NCBI GenBank assembly: GCA_937928545.1
Contig: CALGJQ010000031.1
Coordinates: 23,912-87,911, forward strand
Length of the DNA stretch: 64,000 nucleotides
Origin: an uncultured Verrucomicrobiales bacterium
GTDB taxonomy: Bacteria; Verrucomicrobiota; Verrucomicrobiia; Verrucomicrobiales; Akkermansiaceae
Direction of reading: 5' to 3'
Translations under genes and position numbers: made by a program
Shown here: positions 31,103 through 40,980 of the stretch, in pieces
Position numbering within the stretch: the first letter of the stretch is position 1
How the letters are laid out: each line of letters starts with the position of its first letter
Notes under the pieces: generated by a model
Seen by the model: only the letters and a program-made list of their open reading frames with translations
The model's database searches: none
What the model was told of the DNA's origin: nothing

Positions 31103-32875
31103 CTAAACTTCCGCCACCTTCTCCGGAGCTTCGATCCAACGACCATGCTCTTGAATCAAATCCTTAAGACGCTCCACCGCCTCACCTTCCGGAATGTTAA
31201 ACTTCACCGCTTGCTTCCCGACATAGAGATTAATTTTCCCCGGAGCTCCCCCCACGTAACCGAAATCCGCGTCCGCCATCTCACCAGGCCCATTAACAAT
31301 GCAACCCATCACCGCAATGCGAACTCCTTTAAGATGCCCCGTCGCTTCCCGAATCTTCTGCGTGGTCTCTTGTAAGTTAAACAAAGTCCGTCCGCAGCTC
31401 GGGCACGCCACATAGTCCGTCTTAAAAATCCGCGCACCCGCCGCTTGGAGAATATTGTAAGAAAGCCTGAGCGATTGCCCCGGTGCTTCTTCTCCCTGCA
31501 CGATAATGGCATCTCCAATCCCATCACAAATCAGCGATCCCAAATTCATCGACGCCTGCAAAAGCGTCGGCAAGAAATCCGCCGCCGCATCGGTCGAAGG
31601 GCTCAAGTCATCTTTCAATAGAATGGCATGTCGGCCATCCAGCTTCGCCGCCAACAAGCGGAAGGCCGCAATCATCGGCATCTCTATCCCATCGGCCACC
31701 GTCACCAGCTGAGGAGACTCAGCCTGATTCACCTCCGCAATCGCCTCATTGTCCTTCGGATCCAGAGCAATCACGCCCGAATCTTCCATGACGATCTCCG
31801 GCTTAAAGTCACCCATCTGCTCGATTTTGTGAGCCACCGCATCCCACTTCTTGCGCGAGGTAAAGACACGCATCAACTCCGTGCCACCCAGCTTAAATCC
31901 TCCAACTTCCTGCACTTCCGACTTGCGCCGCTCATACTCGAAAGGATTCCAATTTGCACGCACGCCCGTTTCACAACCACCCGATGGAATCGCCTCCACC
32001 AAAGCCTGTGCCACCGGCACTTCGTGAACCGCATCTTCCGTCAAACTCACTCGGATCGTATCACCGATGCCATCGGCCAAAAGACTGCCAATCCCGATCG
32101 CACTTTTAATTCGCCCGTCTTCACCATCACCCGCTTCCGTCACCCCAAGGTGAAGTGGATAATTCCAATCGGAACCCTCTTCCGCAAGACGCGCCACCAG
32201 AAGCCGATAAGCTTCAATCATGACCTTCGGGTTCGAGGCCTTCATAGAGAAAACAAAGTTATGAAAATCATCCTCCCGCGCAATCCGCGCAAACTCCAAG
32301 GCACTTTCCACCATCCCCAGCGGAGTATCGCCATAGCGATTCATGATCCGGTCCGAAAGCGAACCATGATTCGTCCCGATCCGAATCGCTCGATTCAACT
32401 CCTTACAAAGTCTCACCAAGGGACCAAATTCCTCACGGATTCGCTCTAGCTCTTCCTCGTATTGCTCATCGGTGTATTCCCGAATTTCAAACTTCTTCTT
32501 ATCCGCATAGTTGCCTGGGTTCACCCGCACCTTCTCGACCCACTTCGCCGCTTCGAAAGCCGCATCTGGCTTAAAATGAATATCGGCCACCAAAGGAACC
32601 TCACAACCTGCAGCCCGCACCCCATCGCGGATGTTCTCAAGGTTCGCCGCATACTTTTTCGTCTGCGCGGTAATCCGCACCAACTGGCAACCCGCCTCGG
32701 CCAACTGCAAGACTTCCGCCACACAAGCGTCCGTATCCCGAGTGTCAGAAGTGATCATCGACTGCACCACTACCGGATGCCCGCCCCCCATTATTACATT
32801 CCCAACCGTAACCACCCGCGACTCGCGGCGGGAGTAATTGAAAAGATCTTCGCAGTAACGTAATTCAGCCGACAT
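31103..32875 (-). CDS. ispG: 4-hydroxy-3-methylbut-2-en-1-yl diphosphate synthase, long form
   Basis: 590 residues from ATG 32875 (MSAELRYCEDLFNYSRRESR). TIM-barrel half: VTVGNVIMGGGHPVVVQSMITSDTRDT, LVRITAQTKKYAANL, PLVADIHFKPDAAFEAAKWVEKVRVNPGNYAD, IRIGTNHGSLSDRIMNRYGDTPLGMVESALEF. The FeS domain has its Cys ligands in CPSCGRTLFNLQ (near 492) and GCIVNGPGE (near 525). A central insertion of roughly 200 residues (SRKKWDAVAHKIEQMGDFKP...) makes this the three-domain type known from plants, Chlamydiae and relatives. It performs the penultimate step of the MEP isoprenoid pathway and is co-transcribed with clpS. Confidence 0.96.
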   Translation of the reverse strand: MSAELRYCEDLFNYSRRESRVVTVGNVIMGGGHPVVVQSMITSDTRDTDACVAEVLQLAEAGCQLVRITAQTKKYAANLENIRDGVRAAGCEVPLVADIHFKPDAAFEAAKWVEKVRVNPGNYADKKKFEIREYTDEQYEEELERIREEFGPLVRLCKELNRAIRIGTNHGSLSDRIMNRYGDTPLGMVESALEFARIAREDDFHNFVFSMKASNPKVMIEAYRLLVARLAEEGSDWNYPLHLGVTEAGDGEDGRIKSAIGIGSLLADGIGDTIRVSLTEDAVHEVPVAQALVEAIPSGGCETGVRANWNPFEYERRKSEVQEVGGFKLGGTELMRVFTSRKKWDAVAHKIEQMGDFKPEIVMEDSGVIALDPKDNEAIAEVNQAESPQLVTVADGIEMPMIAAFRLLAAKLDGRHAILLKDDLSPSTDAAADFLPTLLQASMNLGSLICDGIGDAIIVQGEEAPGQSLRLSYNILQAAGARIFKTDYVACPSCGRTLFNLQETTQKIREATGHLKGVRIAVMGCIVNGPGEMADADFGYVGGAPGKINLYVGKQAVKFNIPEGEAVERLKDLIQEHGRWIEAPEKVAEV

Positions 32876-32969
32876 GTGTTTCGCCCAAACTTCTAGAGCA
32901 AAAAACCCTCCCCCGCAACGCCCACATTCTCCGATTGCCTCATCTTCCAATCTGAAGGAAGCTCATTTC

Positions 32970-33803
32970 ATGAAAATCCCCCTCCTGATCATCGCTGCTC
33001 TTACCCTCGTGCCAGCTGCCAAGGAGATCCCTGTTCCCGAAAAAAAAGCCACCGATTTCATCCGCGTCGACCGCACAAAAGAGAAAGTCCTCCTCCAACC
33101 CGCCGCCGTCACTTACCAAAAAAATGACATCAAAGTCACCCTCCTCGGTGCCGTCCACATCGCTGACAAGGCCTACTTCGCCGACCTCAATCAGCGTTTC
33201 AAAAGCTACGACCGCCTCCTCTTTGAGATGATCGGGGGCGACCAAATCGCCAAAATCAAAAAACAAGAAGCCGAAGGCCTCAAACCCAAGAGTTCAGTCC
33301 TCGCGAGCACCTACAAACTCGTTTCGTCATTCCTAAAGCTCGCGGACCAAAAAAGCGAAATCGATTACCTCGCAAAAAACTTCGTCCACGCCGATCTTAC
33401 CATGGCCGAATATCAAAAGCTCCAAAAAGAACGCGACGAATCCCTCCTAAGCTTCGCTCTCGACGCTGCTCAAAACGCTGACCCCAAAAACCAGCCCTCC
33501 ACCCTCTCGCTCATGACCGCCCTCATGACGGGGAATTCCGACAAAGCCAAACTCCTCCTCATCGACGCCCTCGCTGGCGGAGACGAAGCGATGGCCGGCC
33601 TCGTCAATCCCTCCGTCATCATCACCGATCGTAACGCCAAAGCTCTCGAAGTCCTCAGCGCCGAAATCAAAAAGGGCCACAAAAATCTCGGCATCTTTTA
33701 CGGAGCCGCCCACTTTCCCGACATGGAAAAATCACTCCTCGAACAAGGATACAAAAAGACCAAGCAGGAGTGGCTCACTGCTTGGTCTGTCGTAAACGAG
33801 TAG
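32970..33803 (+). CDS. TraB/TIKI-like secreted protein
   Basis: 277 residues from ATG 32970 with a signal peptide (MKIPLLIIAALTLVPAA). The signatures IKVTLLGAVHIADKAYFADLNQRFKSYDRLLFEMIG near the N-terminus and IITDRNAKALEVLSAEIKKGHKNLGIFYGAAHFPDMEKSLLEQGY near the C-terminus match the TraB/PrgY/GumN/TIKI fold (G-x-x-H near the start, R-N-x-x, G-A-x-H at the end), a family with metalloprotease-like His/Glu residues. Exported bacterial members are uncharacterised. It is divergent from ispG. Confidence 0.8.
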   Translation: MKIPLLIIAALTLVPAAKEIPVPEKKATDFIRVDRTKEKVLLQPAAVTYQKNDIKVTLLGAVHIADKAYFADLNQRFKSYDRLLFEMIGGDQIAKIKKQEAEGLKPKSSVLASTYKLVSSFLKLADQKSEIDYLAKNFVHADLTMAEYQKLQKERDESLLSFALDAAQNADPKNQPSTLSLMTALMTGNSDKAKLLLIDALAGGDEAMAGLVNPSVIITDRNAKALEVLSAEIKKGHKNLGIFYGAAHFPDMEKSLLEQGYKKTKQEWLTAWSVVNE

Positions 33804-33812
33804 CGGTTTACC

Positions 33813-34724
33813 TTACTCAAAAACCTCGGCCAACTCGTCGGGTTCCATCTTACTCAATAGGAGGTAAGTATGCTCGGCATCACCCCACTGAGTCACGGCC
33901 CAGCCGTCGTTCTTATCACAGCATTCGCAATGCCCCACAGCGTCCTTAATCGAGTTCACCTCGTCCACCGCTAAAGCCTCACGCTCCATCATGACCAGAT
34001 GGACCACTTTGTCTTCCAGCTTGTAACAGACGAGAGACGCCCGACTTTCTTTCTCCCCGACTTTGAGAAACTTGCAGCCAACTCCCTTCAAGCCCTTTAA
34101 GCCTTCTGGCAATTGCTCAGGGGCGGGAAGATTTTTTCCATCCAACCACTCGTAGAGAGCTGCTTGACGATCATTGCGCAAATCAAGAGAGAAGAATGGC
34201 GAATCCAGCATCTCAATCGCCGAATACTTCACCTCCGCAGGCGTCGTCCCAGCCAAGGCACCTCCACCAGCTCCCGCAAAAAAGACCGTCACCACCAGCA
34301 TGATCGCAATCACCGCCACTGCCGAAGTCGTCCACATGAAGGTCTTCAAAAAGCCCCGCTTATGCTTCGTCGGCATTTCCGTCACCTTCTGCTCTACTTC
34401 CATCGCTCCCAAAATCTGGGCACGTAATCCCTTGGGAGGACGAAGCCCAGACAAGGCTCCGACAAACTCGGCATCAAACTCAGCAGGATCATCAGCCGAG
34501 CCAACCAACACCTCAAAGATCGCGGTCCGAAGATCTTCAGGAATTTCCACATCAGAAAGCATCGCCGCAAAGGCCGCATCCTGTGCCCGCTCAGCAGCTA
34601 ACCATTCACCCAACTCACGGTCCTTTGCCGCGAGACCCAAGGCTTCTGCAAACGCAGGCTCATCGGCATCCTCGCCGTCTGGGCGATAGCTCTGCAGAAT
34701 AAATTTTGCACGTTCTTTATCCAT
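33813..34724 (-). CDS. Membrane anti-sigma factor
   Basis: 303 residues from ATG 34724. The cytosolic head is helical and acidic (about 1-130), followed by one membrane segment (TSAVAVIAIMLVVTVFFAGAG, about 145-165) and an extracytoplasmic domain of about 135 residues with DNRQAALYEWLDGKNLPAPEQ, GVGCKFLKVGEKESRASLVCYKL and a Cys cluster GHCECCDKND. The gene overlaps the ECF sigma gene by 8 nt. This is the standard sigma/anti-sigma arrangement. The periplasmic Cys residues suggest, but do not show, redox or metal sensing. An upstream in-frame start reaching 34775 would overlap the sigma gene further. Confidence 0.82.
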   Translation of the reverse strand: MDKERAKFILQSYRPDGEDADEPAFAEALGLAAKDRELGEWLAAERAQDAAFAAMLSDVEIPEDLRTAIFEVLVGSADDPAEFDAEFVGALSGLRPPKGLRAQILGAMEVEQKVTEMPTKHKRGFLKTFMWTTSAVAVIAIMLVVTVFFAGAGGGALAGTTPAEVKYSAIEMLDSPFFSLDLRNDRQAALYEWLDGKNLPAPEQLPEGLKGLKGVGCKFLKVGEKESRASLVCYKLEDKVVHLVMMEREALAVDEVNSIKDAVGHCECCDKNDGWAVTQWGDAEHTYLLLSKMEPDELAEVFE

Positions 34725-35262
34725 TGTTCTTTTGAATGTTCTTGGTTTGAAAATCCACAATCTTAGTGGGAGCACTCGATGGCTCTTTACTCATTTTTTT
34801 ACGAAGTTGTTCCTTACCGCGAGAGATGCGCGACATCACCGTGCCCATCGGCACATCTAAAACCTCGGCGATCTCCTTATAAGAATGCTGTTGAAGATAA
34901 AAGAGAGTCAAAGGAGCTCGAAAAGTCTCATCCAACTCACCCAACAAGCTTACTGCTCGCTGCGCGTCCATTTGACGGCCGGACTCATCCTCATCGACCG
35001 GCAACTCATGTTCCACCTCGCTGATTTCGAGCTCAGGATGCCGCTGCGACTTCCGCGCATTCCCCAAATGCTCACGATACAAAGTCGTAAACAACCAGGT
35101 CTTCGCTTTTGACCGATCTTTCAACTGGTGCCCCTTCTGAGCCCAGATCACAAAAGTCTGCTGTACCAAGTCCGCTGCTCGATCTGGGTTCTTCGCAAGC
35201 GAAAAACCAAAGCGATAAAGCGCTTGGTAATATTGATCTACTAATCTTTCGAATTCGTCCAT
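34717..35262 (-). CDS. ECF sigma factor
   Basis: 181 residues from ATG 35262 (MDEFERLVDQYYQALYRFGF); a start five codons earlier is also open. Region 2 covers about residues 1-75 (ALYRFGFSLAKNPDRAADLVQQTFVIWAQKGHQLKDRSKAKTWLFTTLYREHL). Region 4 covers about 110-165 (LGELDETFRAPLTLFYLQQHSYKEIAEVLDVPMGTVMSRISRGKEQLRKKM). It differs from the sigma factor at the left edge. It directs transcription in response to a signal relayed by the overlapping membrane anti-sigma gene. Confidence 0.93.
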   Translation of the reverse strand: MDEFERLVDQYYQALYRFGFSLAKNPDRAADLVQQTFVIWAQKGHQLKDRSKAKTWLFTTLYREHLGNARKSQRHPELEISEVEHELPVDEDESGRQMDAQRAVSLLGELDETFRAPLTLFYLQQHSYKEIAEVLDVPMGTVMSRISRGKEQLRKKMSKEPSSAPTKIVDFQTKNIQKNNG

Positions 35263-35362
35263 CTGTCTTATTTTCACTCACTATGAGTTCCATGTCTCCC
35301 ACTTATTCCTACAATTTCGCATCTTTCTTTCTAGCCAATTTCAAGCTACTCCTATCATAACG

Positions 35363-36274
35363 ATGAAAATCACCCTGATCCTCCTCATTTTTCTTTCTCA
35401 AAAGTCCTTCGCGGAAATCCGACAGGAAAAAACAGACACCTCTCTCAAGCTCTTCGACGGCCAGACCCTCATCACGGAATACCGCACCGACAACCACCTT
35501 CCTTACCTTTACCCGCTCGTTGGTCCCTCCGGCACCAGTCTGACTCGTCACTTTCCCATGAAAGACGACGTCGCTGGCGAAGAAAAAGACCACCCCCATC
35601 ACCGCTCCTTCTGGTTCACCCATGGCGATGTTAATGGACACGACTTTTGGCACTCCAAAGATCACAAATCGAACATCGTTCACAAATCCTTCTCCGACAC
35701 GAAAGGCGGCTCCTTCACCGCCCATCTCGAATGGCAACACGACAAAGAAACTCTCATCAAAGAATCCCGCACCTACCAATTCATAAAGAAAGACGCCAAA
35801 ACGCTCATCATCACCGTCACCTCTTCTCTCACCGCTCTTACCGACATCACCTTCGGCGACACCAAGGAAGGCTCCTTCGCCCTCCGCGTCTCCCCCACCC
35901 TTCGACACGAAGGAAAAGTCGCTAAAGGACAGATCATCAACTCCGAGGGAAAAGAGAATAAGGCCGCTTGGGGCCAACGCGCCCGCTGGGTCACCTATCA
36001 CGGCCCTGATTCCTCCGGAAAAGATGTCGTCATCACGATGATGGACCATCCCTCCAATCACAATCACCCCACCCACTGGCACGCCCGCTCATATGGCCTC
36101 CTCGCCGCAAATCCATGGGGCGAAAAAGGCTTCACCAGAAAAGGTGATGCCTCTCACACCCTAAAAAAGGGCCAAACCCTCACTCAAAAATACGCCCTCA
36201 TCCTCCAATCAGGAAAATTTGACTCCTCAGCAGTCGAGACCGCCTTCAAGGCCTTTTCCCAGCCCGATCCTTAA
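35363..36274 (+). CDS. PmoA-like (DUF6807) secreted protein
   Basis: 303 residues with a signal peptide (MKITLILLIFLSQKSFA). Landmarks are NHLPYLYPLVGPSGTSLTRHFPMKDDVAGEEKDHPHHRSFWFTHGDVNGHDFW, QRARWVTYHGP and MMDHPSNHNHPTHWHARSYGLLAANPWG. The HPHHRS and H-P-x-H-W-H-A-R-x-Y clusters are typical of the 'methane oxygenase PmoA' (DUF6807) family, which is abundant in PVC bacteria and Bacteroidetes. The Pfam name is historical; no oxygenase activity is established, and sugar-catabolic contexts are common. Confidence 0.85.
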   Translation: MKITLILLIFLSQKSFAEIRQEKTDTSLKLFDGQTLITEYRTDNHLPYLYPLVGPSGTSLTRHFPMKDDVAGEEKDHPHHRSFWFTHGDVNGHDFWHSKDHKSNIVHKSFSDTKGGSFTAHLEWQHDKETLIKESRTYQFIKKDAKTLIITVTSSLTALTDITFGDTKEGSFALRVSPTLRHEGKVAKGQIINSEGKENKAAWGQRARWVTYHGPDSSGKDVVITMMDHPSNHNHPTHWHARSYGLLAANPWGEKGFTRKGDASHTLKKGQTLTQKYALILQSGKFDSSAVETAFKAFSQPDP

Positions 36275-36357
36275 AAAGGGCGTATTTTCAACCACTTCTC
36301 ATAAAAAACGCGATGACATTTGCAGAATTGACGTCTTAAAGGGACAATCCCTGCGCG

Positions 36358-39300
36358 ATGCCCCCGAAAAAAGCCGACCCGCCAGAAGAAAGCCCAAAAC
36401 CGCGCCTCCGCTGGAAGCGCTGGATCTTTGGCTGTCTTCTTGTCGGCGCAGCCTTCCTCGTTTGGTTCAACGGGCCCGGGATTCGATGGTCCGCCAAAAA
36501 GCTGATTCTTCAGCAACTTGAGACGCAGAAGCTTTCCGGAACTTTCGAAGTCACCGGAACCGCCCTCAAAGGCCTAGCCATTCACAAGCTCTCCCTCACC
36601 GGCGAATCGAAGATTCAATCCGTCGAGTCTGATCTCCTAAAACTCGAATGGACCCCTTCCTCGCTCTTCAAAAAAAGAGTCAATTCCCTCTCTCTCGAAA
36701 AGCTCCACCTCGTCATCGACCCCGAAGCTCCAGCCCTTCCAAAAAAAGAAAACGATCCATCCAAAGACAAAGAAAAAAAGTCCCTCTCTGAATCCCTCAA
36801 TCTCGTCCGCAATCTCATCCGCCCCTCAGACATTTCCCTCACCGACCTGCGCGTCGAGATCATCGACAAAACCACCGTCTCCCTCGATGCCCTCAAACAC
36901 TCCCCAGATTCAGACATTTATACTTTCGAAGACCTTCGCACCAAAGACCACCTCGACCGCGCTATCCATAACCCTCTCAGCACCCTCACTTGGACCGAAC
37001 CCGGCTTCGCCCTCGACCAAGTCTCCGTCCTCCCGAAGCTCAGCCTTCAAAACCTCATCTTTCATCCCGACGAGAAAGCCTCAGGCGAACTCCTCATTAA
37101 CAACCAAGCAATCACTTTCTCCTCCGACTTCCAATCCCATCACCGCATCATCCTTGACTCTCCTCCCCTCGACATTTCCACCATCGTCGAGCTCATCAAC
37201 CCCGACCTCGTAAAAGAAAAAGATCTAAACGGAAAGATCACCGCACTCGAAATCGACAGCTCCCAGGGCCTCGTCAACCTCCAAGCCAGCGACCTCGAAT
37301 GGGATGGCCAAAAACTCGCCTCCGCAACGATCCAAGCCCGCACCCCAGACTTTCTTTCTCCCTTCGATCAAGAAATCGAAGTCCAAGCCAACTTGGACAA
37401 TCGACTCATCATCGATGGCACCATCTCCCCTTCAAGCGAACTACTCGACTCCAGCGCTGACCTCACCTTCACCATTCGCGACCCCGCCATCCCTGACATC
37501 ACCGGCGACCTCACCTATCAAGCCCGCAAAGCTCATCTCGAAGCCTCAAGCCTCAAAGACCTCCGCTTTAAAGCCACCTACTTTGCTGATTCATCCACTT
37601 ACGAAGCAAATGCAGACTCACAGCTCCAAGACGCCAGCCAACTCGACCCCAAACTCACCGGCCCCCTCACCTTCACTCTCAGTGCAAAGGGTGACCTAAA
37701 AGAAAAGACCCACTCAGGCATCCTGAATCTAGATCGCATCCAGCTCGATCAACCCAAACTCGCCAACACCACCACCCAAGGAATCGTCACCTACGACTGG
37801 CCCCGTAAAGTCGCCATCACCGACCTCACCATCACCTCGCCCGAAGGACAACTCCAAGGCGACCTCCAATGGCAAGACGACATCCTCACCATCTCCAAGC
37901 TAGACCTCGTTGACGACAACGAAACACTCCTCAGCGCCACCGCCGAACTCCCCGCTCCTCTCAAAACCAAATCGCTGGACGACTTCCTCCAATCCACCGA
38001 ACCCCTCTCTCTCCAGATTAAATCCCAGCCCCTTACTTTCGAAAAGCTCTCCTCCTTCCTCCCCATCCCACAAGACCTCTCCGGCGTCCTCCTCGCCGAC
38101 CTCAACCTATCAGGATCACTCGCCGAACCAGCCCTCAATGGCTTCGCCACTCTAGATGACTTCCGCATCGCCAGCCAACCCGACCTCCCCCCCGTCGATC
38201 TCGAACTCAACTTCGAAACCATCGACCAAAAACTCCTCTTCACCACCATCAGCAGCGAACCAAACGGCCCTCTCCTAAACGTCGATGGCAGTCTTCCCTT
38301 CACCCCACGCGTTTGGATCGAGAACAAGACCAACCCAGACAAACACACCCCCATCGATCTTCACATCTATTCTCCCAAACTCGACCTTCAACGCCTAAAC
38401 ACTGTCCCCAACCTTCCCGACCAACTCACCGGGATTCTTGAAACAGACATCACTCTTTCCGGTTCGCTCGCCGAACCCACTCTCGACGGATTCCTCAATC
38501 TCGACTCCTTCCGCCTCGCTAGCCAACCTGAGCTCCCACCCCTCAATCTCGATCTCAATTTCAAAACTGTTGATCAAAAGTTTCTCCTCACCGCAAAAGC
38601 CACTGAACCAAACAGCCCCCTCCTCAACCTCGATGCCAATTTCGCCTTCCTCCCTCAAATCTGGCTCAAAGATAAAAGACATCCCGAAGATAGCCCCATC
38701 GATCTCCGCCTCTCTTCCCCCAATCTAGACCTCGAACTCTTTAACCAAATCCCCGGCTTTCCAAAGGAGCTCAGCGGCATTTTCAAAACCGACCTCACCC
38801 TCACCGGATCACTTGCCAAACCAAAGCTCGATGGCTTTCTGAACCTCGCCTCCTTCCGCAGCAACCAGCAAGACAGCCTCCCTCCCATCGATCTGGACCT
38901 CAGGTTCGCCACTGAAGAACAAAACCTCCTCCTCGCCGCCAAGGCCAGCGAACCAAATGGCCCCCTTCTCATCTTCGATAGCACTCTCGCCTTCGTCCCA
39001 GATTTTTGGATCAAAAACAAAAAGCACCCCGAAGACAGCCCCATCGACCTTCGTCTCACCTCCCCCAATCTTCAGCTCGAACTCTTTCATCAAATCCCCG
39101 GCTTCCCCCAGGAACTCGATGGCATTTTTAGAACCGATCTCACCCTCACCGGATCGCTCGCCAAACCCAGCCTCGATGGCTTCCTCAAGCTCGACTCCTT
39201 TCGCAGCACCAGCCAACCCAGCCTCCCATCCATTGCTCTCGATCTTAACTTCAAAACCGTCGATCAAGAACTACTCCTCAGCGCGAAAGCCAACGAACCA

Positions 39301-40980
39301 AACGGCCCTCTTTTTAGCCTCGATGGCAAGCTCCCTTTCCTCCCCGAGGTCTGGCTCAAAAACAAAAAACACCCTGAGGACAGCCCCATCAATCTCCGCC
39401 TCACCTCCCCCAATCTCAACCTGAAACTCTTCAACCAAATCCCCGGCCTTCCCGAGGAACTTGACGGCATCCTCCAAACCGACCTCACCCTCACCGGATC
39501 ACTCGCTCAACCCAGCCTCGACGGCTTCCTCAAGCTCGATTCCTTCCGCCTCCAAAACCAACCCGACCTCTCGCCCGTCGACTTTAATCTCAATCTCAGA
39601 ACCGAAAACCAACAACTCCTTCTCACCGCAGATTCCTCCGATCCCAACGGCCCCCTCTTCAACGTCACCGGAAATATCCCCTTCCTCCCAAAAGCTTGGA
39701 TCGAACGCAAAGTAAACCCAAACGATAGCCCCCTTAACATCCGCGCCACCTCACCGGACCTAGACCTCCGGCGCATCCAGCCCTTTGCTCCAACCATCAA
39801 GCAAATCAACGGACAAGCCCAGCTCGACCTCCTCATCACCGGCACCATCTCCGCTCCAAAGTTTTCCGGCTCCGCCAAAGCCAACATTGCCAACATGCGA
39901 CTTTCAAAGTCCCCCATGTCCACCTTCCGAAACACCAATCTTAACGCCACTTTTCAAGACGACACCGTCACCATCCAACCCTCCAACATCAGCGCATCCG
40001 GTGGCACCGCCACCGTCTCAGGCTCCATCAATCTTGCCGGAACAAGCCCCATCTTCGACATCGACCTTGTTGGCAAACACGTCCTCTTGCATCGCACTCA
40101 GGATTACTCCTTCCGCGGCCACCCCAAGCTAAAACTCAGCGGCCCCTACACCGATGCCAAAGTCTCCGGATCAGTTCAAATCACCGAAAGCCTAATCTAC
40201 AAAGACCTCGAAATCCTCCCCTTCGGCGTCCCGCGCACCACCGAAATCCCCCAACCAAAGATCCCCACCTTCTCGCGAAAAGAAACCGCCGACAGAATCG
40301 CAAAATCCGACAAAGGAGTCTTAGGCTGGGACCTCGATATCGATGTCACCACCGCCGACCCCATCCTCATTCGCGGGAATCTCGCACGAGGAGAAGTCAC
40401 CGGAGATGTCAAAGTGACCGGCACCATCGGAGACCCCAAAACCAACGGCACCGTCACCTCAAGCGAGCTCGAACTAGACCTCCCCTTCAGCAACCTCGAT
40501 GTTCAGTCCGGCCTCGTCACCCTCAGACCAAAATCCCTCACCGACCCCCTCATCGACCTTCGTGGCAGCTCCGTCATCGGCCAATACACCGTCCAAGTCT
40601 ACCTCACTGGCCCCGTTCAAAATCCCACCCTCATCCTCACCTCGGACCCTCCCATGCCCGAGTCAGAAATCATGCTCCTCCTCGCCACCGGATCCGCCTC
40701 GACCCAGCTCGAGGACCGCCAAGTCGCCTCACAAAAAGCCCTCCAATACCTAGTCGAAGGACTCCGCCGCCGGAACCGCGGAAAAGACAAATCCCTCTTC
40801 CAACGCCTCCTAAAAAACTCCGACCAAATCGAACTCTCACTCGGCGACACCAACCAATTCTCTGGTCGCAAATTCTCCTCAGCCACCCTCGAGATCGACG
40901 ACCAATGGGACTTCACCACCCAGATCGATGAAGCCGGACAAACCCGCGCTCTCGTCCTCTTCTCCGTCCGCCTAAAATAA
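36358..40980 (+). CDS. tamB: TamB-like translocation/assembly module protein
   Basis: 1540 residues: a short cytosolic head, one membrane anchor (WIFGCLLVGAAFLVWFNGPGI), a long beta-repeat body, and the C-terminal DUF490/TamB domain (about 1250-1540) with GKHVLLHRTQDYSFRGHPKLKLSGPYTDAKVSGSVQITESLIYKDL, GWDLDIDVTTADPILIRGN, TDPLIDLRGSSVIGQYTVQVYLTGPVQNPTLILTSDPPMPESEIMLLLATG. TamB bridges inner and outer membranes and partners with an Omp85 barrel, whose gene follows directly (the tamA start is the next base). Codons near 560-1165 encode five-plus near-identical 115-residue units, which is unusual for the family. Confidence 0.93.
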   Translation: MPPKKADPPEESPKPRLRWKRWIFGCLLVGAAFLVWFNGPGIRWSAKKLILQQLETQKLSGTFEVTGTALKGLAIHKLSLTGESKIQSVESDLLKLEWTPSSLFKKRVNSLSLEKLHLVIDPEAPALPKKENDPSKDKEKKSLSESLNLVRNLIRPSDISLTDLRVEIIDKTTVSLDALKHSPDSDIYTFEDLRTKDHLDRAIHNPLSTLTWTEPGFALDQVSVLPKLSLQNLIFHPDEKASGELLINNQAITFSSDFQSHHRIILDSPPLDISTIVELINPDLVKEKDLNGKITALEIDSSQGLVNLQASDLEWDGQKLASATIQARTPDFLSPFDQEIEVQANLDNRLIIDGTISPSSELLDSSADLTFTIRDPAIPDITGDLTYQARKAHLEASSLKDLRFKATYFADSSTYEANADSQLQDASQLDPKLTGPLTFTLSAKGDLKEKTHSGILNLDRIQLDQPKLANTTTQGIVTYDWPRKVAITDLTITSPEGQLQGDLQWQDDILTISKLDLVDDNETLLSATAELPAPLKTKSLDDFLQSTEPLSLQIKSQPLTFEKLSSFLPIPQDLSGVLLADLNLSGSLAEPALNGFATLDDFRIASQPDLPPVDLELNFETIDQKLLFTTISSEPNGPLLNVDGSLPFTPRVWIENKTNPDKHTPIDLHIYSPKLDLQRLNTVPNLPDQLTGILETDITLSGSLAEPTLDGFLNLDSFRLASQPELPPLNLDLNFKTVDQKFLLTAKATEPNSPLLNLDANFAFLPQIWLKDKRHPEDSPIDLRLSSPNLDLELFNQIPGFPKELSGIFKTDLTLTGSLAKPKLDGFLNLASFRSNQQDSLPPIDLDLRFATEEQNLLLAAKASEPNGPLLIFDSTLAFVPDFWIKNKKHPEDSPIDLRLTSPNLQLELFHQIPGFPQELDGIFRTDLTLTGSLAKPSLDGFLKLDSFRSTSQPSLPSIALDLNFKTVDQELLLSAKANEPNGPLFSLDGKLPFLPEVWLKNKKHPEDSPINLRLTSPNLNLKLFNQIPGLPEELDGILQTDLTLTGSLAQPSLDGFLKLDSFRLQNQPDLSPVDFNLNLRTENQQLLLTADSSDPNGPLFNVTGNIPFLPKAWIERKVNPNDSPLNIRATSPDLDLRRIQPFAPTIKQINGQAQLDLLITGTISAPKFSGSAKANIANMRLSKSPMSTFRNTNLNATFQDDTVTIQPSNISASGGTATVSGSINLAGTSPIFDIDLVGKHVLLHRTQDYSFRGHPKLKLSGPYTDAKVSGSVQITESLIYKDLEILPFGVPRTTEIPQPKIPTFSRKETADRIAKSDKGVLGWDLDIDVTTADPILIRGNLARGEVTGDVKVTGTIGDPKTNGTVTSSELELDLPFSNLDVQSGLVTLRPKSLTDPLIDLRGSSVIGQYTVQVYLTGPVQNPTLILTSDPPMPESEIMLLLATGSASTQLEDRQVASQKALQYLVEGLRRRNRGKDKSLFQRLLKNSDQIELSLGDTNQFSGRKFSSATLEIDDQWDFTTQIDEAGQTRALVLFSVRLK
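38043..39850 (+). repeat. In-gene tandem repeat, 345-nt period (115 residues), five full units
   Basis: The anchor coding for T-G-S-L-A-x-P recurs at 38113, 38461, 38806, 39151 and 39496, with a divergent sixth at 39841: spacings 348, 345, 345, 345, 345. Units share W-x-K-x-K-H-P-E-D-S-P-I-x-L-R-L and N-Q-I-P-G-x-P-x-E-L. The high DNA identity of the central units suggests recent duplication. Confidence 0.88.

Noticed and set aside
38043..39850. CRISPR array or mobile repeat array
   Set aside because: Repeats are 345 nt, in frame, and encode protein. They are internal duplications of tamB.
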